The notes below the pieces were generated by a model. It was given only the letters and a program-made list of their open reading frames with translations, was not told the origin of the DNA and ran no database searches. A stretch of DNA of 21,433 nt, taken from assembly GCA_030539415.1 (NCBI GenBank), contig JAUNSE010000002.1, forward strand, positions 1-21,433, read 5' to 3'. The DNA is from Desulfovibrionaceae bacterium. Lineage in GTDB: Bacteria > Desulfobacterota > Desulfovibrionia > Desulfovibrionales > Desulfovibrionaceae. Positions 16,415-21,433 of this stretch are shown one piece after another (positions within the stretch are counted from its first letter, which is position 1; each line of letters opens with the position of its first letter). The translations under genes were made by a program, and so were the position numbers.

Positions 16415-18399
16415 TGGGCATTCTCCTGCTCGAGAGCGGAGATGCGCGATTCGAGAGCGTCAAGGTCCTCGACCAGCCTGTCGCACAGATCCTTGAGTTC
16501 GTTGTAGCGCGCCAGCAGTCTGCCGGAGAGTTCCTTGTCGGCGTAGGTCTCCGGGTCGGCCAGCTTCTGCTCGGTCTCCTGCTCCTCGTTCATGGCGTCA
16601 TCAAGCTGCTTTTCCAGAGCGGCGTACTTTTCCCTGAGCGGCTTGAGCTTCTTGGAAAGGGCGTTGCGGGCTTCCGCCTGCTCGCGCTTGAGCCTTTTCA
16701 TCTCGTCGCGGCTGAGATTCTGTCTGGCTCCGTCGGCGGCGGTAGCGGCGGCAGATGCCTGGGCCGCGGCCGGCGCCTCCACCGGCTCGGGCGCGGCTTC
16801 GGCGGCATGCCTCGCCGCGTCGTACGCGGCAAAGGATTCATGCTCGGCAAGCCCCGTCTCGTCCAGCGACCAGATTGAGCAGCCAGTCTCCTGCAGCAGC
16901 CAGCGGTCATGGGCAACCATGACAAGCGTGCCCTTGTAGTGGCTCAGCGCATTGGCCAGAGCCTCGCGGGATTCCAGATCCAGATGGTTGGTCGGCTCGT
17001 CAAGGAGAAGCAGGTTGCAGCGCTGCAGGAAGAGCGAGGCCAGCACCAGGCGGCATTTCTCGCCGCCCGAGAGGCTGTCCACCTGGCGGTCGAAGAAATT
17101 CTGCCCCAGCAGGAAGAGTCCGAGCACGCTCATGAGCTCCTCCTCCGTGGTGTGCGGGTCGCACATCGAGCGCATCTGGGCCAGCACTGTGTAGCCGGGA
17201 CGCAGAAGCTCCATCTGATGCTGGGCGTAGTAGCCCATTCTGGCGCTGGTGCTGCGCTGCAGTATGCCCCCGGTCTGGGTCAGGCGCTCGGCCAGTATCT
17301 TGATGAGCGTCGACTTGCCGCAGCCGTTGTGCCCCACGAGCGCGATGCGCTGACCGCTGAACACGGTGAAGTTGAGGGCCGGCCACATGGACTTGCCGTC
17401 CGGAAAGTGGAAGCCGAGGTCGATGGCGTGGAACAGGACCTTCTCTGCGTGAGGCGGCTCGGGCCAGGAAAACTTGAGTTCCTTTCTCTTGGGCTCGGGT
17501 CTGTAGCCCTCGAGCTCCTTTTCCAGTTTCTTCACCTGCTTCAGTCGCGAGCCGGCCTGGCGTGCCTTGGTGGCCTTGTAGCGGAAGCGGTCCACAAAGG
17601 CCATCTTCTTGCTCAGGTCGTCCTGCAGCGCCTTGCGCTCGCGCTCGCGCTGCACCTCGTACTCTTCCTGAAGATGCAGGAACTGGCTGTAGTTGGCCTT
17701 GCGGAAAATGGGCTTGCCGCCGCCGAGATAGAGCACATGCGAGCCGATATTGTCCATGAAGACGCGGTCATGCGCCACAAAGACAAGGGCGCCCTGGAAG
17801 CTCTTGAGGAAGTCCTCCAGCCATTCCACGGCGTCTATGTCCAGGTGGTTGGTCGGTTCGTCGAGGAGCAGGATGTCGGCGCCGGCTGTGAGGACTCTGG
17901 CAAGCTTCGCGCGCTCGCGCCAGCCGCCCGAGAGCTGCCCCAGGCTGCGGTGCCACTTCTCTTCGGAAAAGCCCAGGCCCGAAAGGACGGTCTTGGCCCG
18001 CTGCTCGGGATTGTAGCCCACGCTTGCCTCGAGCTCGCTCTGCCGGTGCATGAGGACCTTGAGCTGCTCCTCGTCGTTGCTCGCCGAGGCCTTCTCCCAG
18101 TCCTCCCAGAATTCGTTCCAGTCGTGGACCACATCCAGAACATAGGTCAGCAGCGGCGTCTGCAGGGCCTCCTCGGAGAATTCCTGCTCCACATAGCCGA
18201 GCCGGCATCCGGATGGGAGCAGGACGCGTCCGGCGTCCGGCACCTCCTCGCCGGCGATCAGCCGGAGCAGGGTGGATTTGCCCATGCCGTTGGGACCGCA
18301 GACGCACAGATGCATGCCGTCCTCGATGTCGAGAGAAAAATTGACAAAGAGGTCCCTGCCTCCGTAGGCCTTGGAAATTTCGTGCAGTGTTATTTTCAT
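16411..18399 (-). CDS. ABC-F family ribosome-associated ATPase (Uup/YheS-like)
   Basis: Soluble protein with two ABC domains and no membrane part; ABC-F proteins bind the ribosomal E site and relieve translational stalling, and some give antibiotic protection. The 662 residues contain Walker A1 GPNGMGKST (35-43), signature LSGGW (156-160), Walker B1 ILLLDE (176-181); the linker between domains (about 235-320), rich in Arg/Lys; Walker A2 GHNGCGKST (356-364), signature LSGGE (443-447), Walker B2 LLLLDE (463-468). An Ala/Pro-rich hinge (about 534-558) leads to a C-terminal coiled coil (about 563-662), as in Uup and YheS. It starts inside the epimerase stop (ATGA overlap, 18396-18399). A resistance role is not suggested by the context. 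Confidence 0.93.
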   Translation of the reverse strand: MKITLHEISKAYGGRDLFVNFSLDIEDGMHLCVCGPNGMGKSTLLRLIAGEEVPDAGRVLLPSGCRLGYVEQEFSEEALQTPLLTYVLDVVHDWNEFWEDWEKASASNDEEQLKVLMHRQSELEASVGYNPEQRAKTVLSGLGFSEEKWHRSLGQLSGGWRERAKLARVLTAGADILLLDEPTNHLDIDAVEWLEDFLKSFQGALVFVAHDRVFMDNIGSHVLYLGGGKPIFRKANYSQFLHLQEEYEVQRERERKALQDDLSKKMAFVDRFRYKATKARQAGSRLKQVKKLEKELEGYRPEPKRKELKFSWPEPPHAEKVLFHAIDLGFHFPDGKSMWPALNFTVFSGQRIALVGHNGCGKSTLIKILAERLTQTGGILQRSTSARMGYYAQHQMELLRPGYTVLAQMRSMCDPHTTEEELMSVLGLFLLGQNFFDRQVDSLSGGEKCRLVLASLFLQRCNLLLLDEPTNHLDLESREALANALSHYKGTLVMVAHDRWLLQETGCSIWSLDETGLAEHESFAAYDAARHAAEAAPEPVEAPAAAQASAAATAADGARQNLSRDEMKRLKREQAEARNALSKKLKPLREKYAALEKQLDDAMNEEQETEQKLADPETYADKELSGRLLARYNELKDLCDRLVEDLDALESRISALEQENAQ

Positions 18400-19415
18400 A
18401 GAAGCTTCAGTCTGCGGTTGCCTTCGATTGTTTCCTTCATGCCGTCTTCAAGGCTGCGCGATGGCGCAAAGCCCAGTTCCGCGCTGATGCGGCGGTTTGT
18501 GCCGACCCAGCCTTCCTGCCTGGCCTCGCGATACTTGTCCATGTTCCAGTTCGGCGCCCTTGAGCCAGGGCGTCTGAACGGAGCGGCCGCGCTGGCGGCT
18601 GCGGTGCACAGCCAGGCTGTCAGCCCCATGAACCACAGAGGCAGGTGGAAGACGGCGGCCCTGCGCCCCAGCGCCTTCGCTGCGGCTCGGTAGAAGTCCG
18701 CCATGGGCAGGGGGTGTCCGTCATCCAGGTGGTAGACGCCGCTCGCCTTCTCGAGGCAGGCCAGCGCCACGGCCTGGGCCACATCGTCAACATGGATGAC
18801 CGAGACCGTGAAGTCCCGTCCCAGTCCGGGCACGGCCGAGACACCGCGCGCAAGCCCTCTGTAGACCGGCAGCATGCCCAGGTCCCCGGAGCCGTAGATG
18901 ATGGGGGGGCGCAGTATCACCAGACGATCGCCCAGCGCCGCCTTCAGCACGTTCTCGGTGACCATCTTGGACCATCCGTAGGCCGAGACCGGTTCCTGGG
19001 GCCTGTCCTCGTCCCTGCCCGGGGCGCTGCCGCAGGGGCCGGCGCCGGCAAGGGAGGAGATGAGCACCACTCTGGACGGCCCCCTGTCACCAAGACTGGT
19101 CAGGGCGCGGGCCAGCGTCTGCGCGGCGCCGCAGTTGGCGGAGAGATAGTCCTGCCAGCCGAGGCCGAAAAGCAGAGCCGCCATATGAATGAAGATGTCG
19201 CACTGGCCGAGAGCCTCCTCGACGCCCCGTCCGGAAAGAAGATCGCTCCGGATGACGGTGACCCCGTCCGGAAGGCCGTCGGTGCGGGAGGAGTCCCGGC
19301 ACAGGATCGAGACCTGCGCTCCGGCCGAAACCAGAAGGGGCACGACGCGGCTGCCCACAAAGCCTGTGCCGCCGGTGAGAAGAACGCGCTTGCCGCGCAG
19401 ATGTTCCGTGTTCAA
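18396..19415 (-). CDS. NAD(P)-dependent epimerase/dehydratase (extended SDR)
   Basis: Rossmann-fold short-chain dehydrogenase/reductase of the extended class, acting on a nucleotide sugar, a sterol-like or other hydroxyl/keto substrate. The 339 residues show GGTGFVG (15-21) for the dinucleotide, VVLISSLA (117-123) and the catalytic YxxxK as YGWSK (Y146, K150), then RPPIIYG and VIHVDDVAQAV, typical of the family. The region about 255-280 is hydrophobic (LPLWFMGLTAWLCTAAASAA), perhaps a membrane-associated helix, as seen in 3-beta-HSD-like members. Substrate unknown. It starts 12 nt after the GNAT-like gene and overlaps the ABC-F gene by 4 nt. Confidence 0.88.
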   Translation of the reverse strand: MNTEHLRGKRVLLTGGTGFVGSRVVPLLVSAGAQVSILCRDSSRTDGLPDGVTVIRSDLLSGRGVEEALGQCDIFIHMAALLFGLGWQDYLSANCGAAQTLARALTSLGDRGPSRVVLISSLAGAGPCGSAPGRDEDRPQEPVSAYGWSKMVTENVLKAALGDRLVILRPPIIYGSGDLGMLPVYRGLARGVSAVPGLGRDFTVSVIHVDDVAQAVALACLEKASGVYHLDDGHPLPMADFYRAAAKALGRRAAVFHLPLWFMGLTAWLCTAAASAAAPFRRPGSRAPNWNMDKYREARQEGWVGTNRRISAELGFAPSRSLEDGMKETIEGNRRLKLL

Positions 19416-19427
19416 ACCGTATTCCTG

Positions 19428-20555
19428 CTACACTATTTCCTTGCGGAAGAGTCTGTATCTTTTGGTCAGTCTGCCGCCGAAATCTTCGATAAGGTCATCG
19501 ACGGCCGTGTTGTCTTCAAGAACCCAGGAGCCCTCGACCCACTTGAAATCCGGAGACAGCCTGGCCTGGGTCAGCATGTAGTCGAAAAGCAGAAGTGGCA
19601 GGCCGAGCAGACGGTACTTTTCGCGTATGCCGAAGAGCATGATGCGGTAGCCCTCGCGCTGCTCCGTCCTGGTGCGCAGGAAGTGCCAGGGCGTCAGAAG
19701 CCCGAGACGTCCGTTCATGCGCTTCAGCAGCGGATTGAAATTGGGCAGGGCCACCATGCCCCCGGCGGCTTCGTCCCCGTGGAAGAAGAGCACGAAGTAT
19801 TTCGGGTCCAGATAGACAACCAGCTCCTTGACCAGCTCCTCGGCCTCGTTTTCGGACAGCGGCGAGAAGCAGAAGTTCCTGGCCCAGGACTCCCTGTAGA
19901 GCTGCAGCATGGTCCTCACGTCGTCGGCCATGGTCGCCTTGCGCGACTGGCGGAAGGTGAACTCGCCCCGCGCCTTGATGCGGTCGAGCTCCTTTTCCAG
20001 TGCGGGAGCGAGTCTGGCGCTCTCGCGGTAGAGCATGTAGGCGAACAGGTCCTGCTCCTTGCGGAAGCAGAACTTGTTGAAGAAGCCCAGATAGTAGGGC
20101 GGATTCCAGGGCATCATCAGGCCGGGTGCCTGGTCAAAGCCGTCCACCAGCAGCCCGCAGGTGTAGTTGGTGGACGGATTGAGCGGGCCGCGCATGAAGC
20201 TCATGCCCCTGGACGCGAGCCAGTCCCTGGCGGCGCGGAACAGCGCCATGGCCGCCTCCTCGTCCGGGAGGCATTCGAAAAAGCCGATGGCGCCGCATTT
20301 CTCGCCGGCGTAGTCATTGGCCTTCCTGTCCACCACGGCCGCAATGCGTCCCACGGGCGTTCCGTCCCTGAAGGCCACGAAAAGCTCCCGCTCGGCGGTT
20401 TCCCAGAAGGGATGCTTCCCCGGCGTCAGCAGCGTCTTGTCATCGCGGACAAGCCCTGGGACCCACAGGGGGTATTCCCTGTAGACGGCCCAGGGCAGAG
20501 TGACAAACGTGTCGAGGAGCGCCGGCGTCGAGGCCGGGACGATGTTCACGGCCAT
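19428..20555 (-). CDS. GNAT-like acyltransferase-fold protein (YghO-like)
   Basis: Large, poorly characterised family with acetyltransferase-like fold, recognised by the pattern of conserved blocks: VTLPWAVYREYPLWVPGL (18-35), HPFWETAERELFVAFRDG (48-65), VGRIAAVVDR (68-77), GFFEC (91-95), MRGPLNPSTNYTCGLLVDGF (121-140) and PWNPPYY (149-155). The 375-residue form starts at ATG 20555, with AGGA overlapping the pyrD stop; the longer open frame up to 20783 lies antiparallel within pyrD sequence and has shadow composition. No reaction is established for this family to my knowledge. It lies 10 nt after pyrD, so it is probably co-transcribed. Confidence 0.85.
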   Translation of the reverse strand: MAVNIVPASTPALLDTFVTLPWAVYREYPLWVPGLVRDDKTLLTPGKHPFWETAERELFVAFRDGTPVGRIAAVVDRKANDYAGEKCGAIGFFECLPDEEAAMALFRAARDWLASRGMSFMRGPLNPSTNYTCGLLVDGFDQAPGLMMPWNPPYYLGFFNKFCFRKEQDLFAYMLYRESARLAPALEKELDRIKARGEFTFRQSRKATMADDVRTMLQLYRESWARNFCFSPLSENEAEELVKELVVYLDPKYFVLFFHGDEAAGGMVALPNFNPLLKRMNGRLGLLTPWHFLRTRTEQREGYRIMLFGIREKYRLLGLPLLLFDYMLTQARLSPDFKWVEGSWVLEDNTAVDDLIEDFGGRLTKRYRLFRKEIV

Positions 20556-20565
20556 ACGGTGTTTC

Positions 20566-21433
20566 CTAGCCCAGAGAGAGCATTCCGCGGATGTCGTCGA
20601 GACGGCGTATGCCGTATTTCTCCATGGCGGCGGGCAGTTCCTCCACAATGTGGAAGGCCGCGTCCGGACGCATGAAGGAGGCGGTGCCGATCTGCACGGC
20701 GCTGGCGCCGACGAGCAGGAACTCGAGCACGTCCTCTGCCGTGCAGATGCCGCCGATGCCGATGACCGGCACGCTGACGGCATTGACCACCTGCCAGACG
20801 CAGCGCAGGGCCACGGGCTTCACGCAGGGACCGGAGAGGCCGCCCACGATGTTGGCCAGGCGCGGCTTGCGGGTGCGCAGATCCACGGCCATGCCGATCA
20901 GCGTGTTGATGCAGGAGATGGCGTCGGCGCCGGCATCCTCGACGCTGCGGGCTATGTCGGCGATGCTCGTCACATTGGGCGAGAGCTTGACTATGAGCAG
21001 CTTGTCCGGCGCGTTGCGGCGCACGGCGCTAGTCACGGCGGCCGCCTGGACGGGATCGGCGCCGAAGCTCGCGCCGCCCTCCTTCACGTTGGGGCAGGAG
21101 ATGTTCACCTCGAGGCCGGCCACACCCTCTATCGCGTTCAGCGAGGCGGCAAGCTGGCCGAATTCCTCGACCGAGGTGGCATACATGTTGACGATGATCG
21201 GCACGTCCTTCCATGGCAGGGCGGGCAGCTTCTGGCTGCGGAAGACATCGAGGCCGTCATTCTGCAGACCGATGGAGTTGAGCATGCCGCAGGGCGTCTC
21301 GGCGATGCGCGGGCACGGATTGCCGTGGCGCGGCTTGAGCGAGGTGCCCTTGACGACAATCGCGCCCAGCGAGGTCAGGTCGCCGTATCTGGCAAATTCG
21401 GCGCCGTAGCCGAAGGTGCCGGAGGCGGTCATG
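20566..21433 (-). CDS. pyrD: Dihydroorotate dehydrogenase, class 1B catalytic subunit, 5' end cut by the window
   Basis: FMN enzyme that oxidises dihydroorotate to orotate in pyrimidine synthesis; class 1B forms a complex with the FAD/2Fe-2S subunit PyrK and uses NAD. The frame is open to the window edge with 288 residues visible from the internal Met at 21432; family members have about 15 residues before this Met, so the true start lies outside. Motifs: VMTASGTFGYG-like start, VVKGTSLKPRHGNPCPRIAE, GMLNSIGLQN, catalytic cysteine in NISCPNVKEGG (class 1 feature), KLSPNV, INTLIGMAVD, GGLSGP and the phosphate-binding GIGGICTAEDVLEFLLVGAS. pyrK is expected just upstream, beyond the right edge. 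Confidence 0.96.
   Translation of the reverse strand, partial: MTASGTFGYGAEFARYGDLTSLGAIVVKGTSLKPRHGNPCPRIAETPCGMLNSIGLQNDGLDVFRSQKLPALPWKDVPIIVNMYATSVEEFGQLAASLNAIEGVAGLEVNISCPNVKEGGASFGADPVQAAAVTSAVRRNAPDKLLIVKLSPNVTSIADIARSVEDAGADAISCINTLIGMAVDLRTRKPRLANIVGGLSGPCVKPVALRCVWQVVNAVSVPVIGIGGICTAEDVLEFLLVGASAVQIGTASFMRPDAAFHIVEELPAAMEKYGIRRLDDIRGMLSLG

Noticed and set aside
16909..20675. Plus-strand open frames of 594 and 676 codons (16909-18693 and 18645-20675)
   Set aside because: Antisense shadows of the ABC-F, epimerase, GNAT-like and start-of-pyrD-region genes; no recognisable domain and no ribosome-binding site of note.
20556..20783. Long N-terminal extension of the GNAT-like protein
   Set aside because: The extra 76 residues overlap pyrD on the same strand in another frame, are Ser/Pro/Arg-rich and have no family likeness; ATG 20555 has a ribosome-binding site.

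Overview
The window looks like chromosomal DNA of a high-GC, sulfite/sulfate-reducing bacterium of the Desulfovibrionaceae type (Thermodesulfobacteriota, formerly Deltaproteobacteria). The main evidence is a dissimilatory sulfite reductase alpha subunit (dsrA) at the left edge whose Cys ligands and ferredoxin domain match the Desulfovibrio protein. A second hint is an F-type ATP synthase operon with two b-type subunits and no a or c subunit genes, a layout known in that group. I cannot name the species. I see no tRNA, rRNA, CRISPR array, insertion sequence or prophage gene; most of the window is core metabolism.

Layout. (1) 1-1039, minus: the 5' part of dsrA, cut by the window edge. (2) 1040-1563: a 524-nt divergent intergenic region with an AT-rich island carrying three copies of an 11-mer, TTGTGAAAAAA, two of them as a head-to-head inverted pair. 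(3) 1564-3522, plus: two unrecognised proteins (112 and 261 aa) and an RlpA-like lipoprotein with DPBB and SPOR domains. (4) 3696-5955, plus: a DegT/DnrJ-type sugar aminotransferase and a family 2 glycosyltransferase, probably a small surface-glycan cassette. Each of the two genes has a strong palindromic hairpin directly at its ribosome-binding region. (5) 6053-7858, minus: lepA (EF4), convergent with the glycosyltransferase gene across a hairpin terminator. (6) 8149-14019, minus: atpF2-atpF-atpH-atpA-atpG-atpD-atpC, with a near-consensus sigma-70 promoter upstream and a strong intrinsic terminator downstream. (7) 14271-21433, minus: pyrD (5' end cut), a GNAT-like protein, an NAD-dependent epimerase, an ABC-F ATPase and a MutT-type Nudix hydrolase in a tightly packed, partly overlapping series, then after a 99-nt gap an M24 aminopeptidase and shikimate kinase.

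How it fits together. DsrAB is the terminal reductase of sulfate/sulfite respiration and the ATP synthase uses the resulting ion gradient, so the two largest blocks are the two ends of energy conservation, though nothing shows that they are co-regulated. The right-hand block is a housekeeping run (pyrimidine synthesis, translation-associated ATPase, nucleotide-pool cleaning, peptide turnover, aromatic amino acid synthesis). The parts least explained by known genes are the dsrA upstream region with its repeated 11-mers, the two hypothetical genes divergent from dsrA, and the paired hairpins at the start of the aminotransferase and glycosyltransferase genes. I did not find a convincing new multi-gene system.
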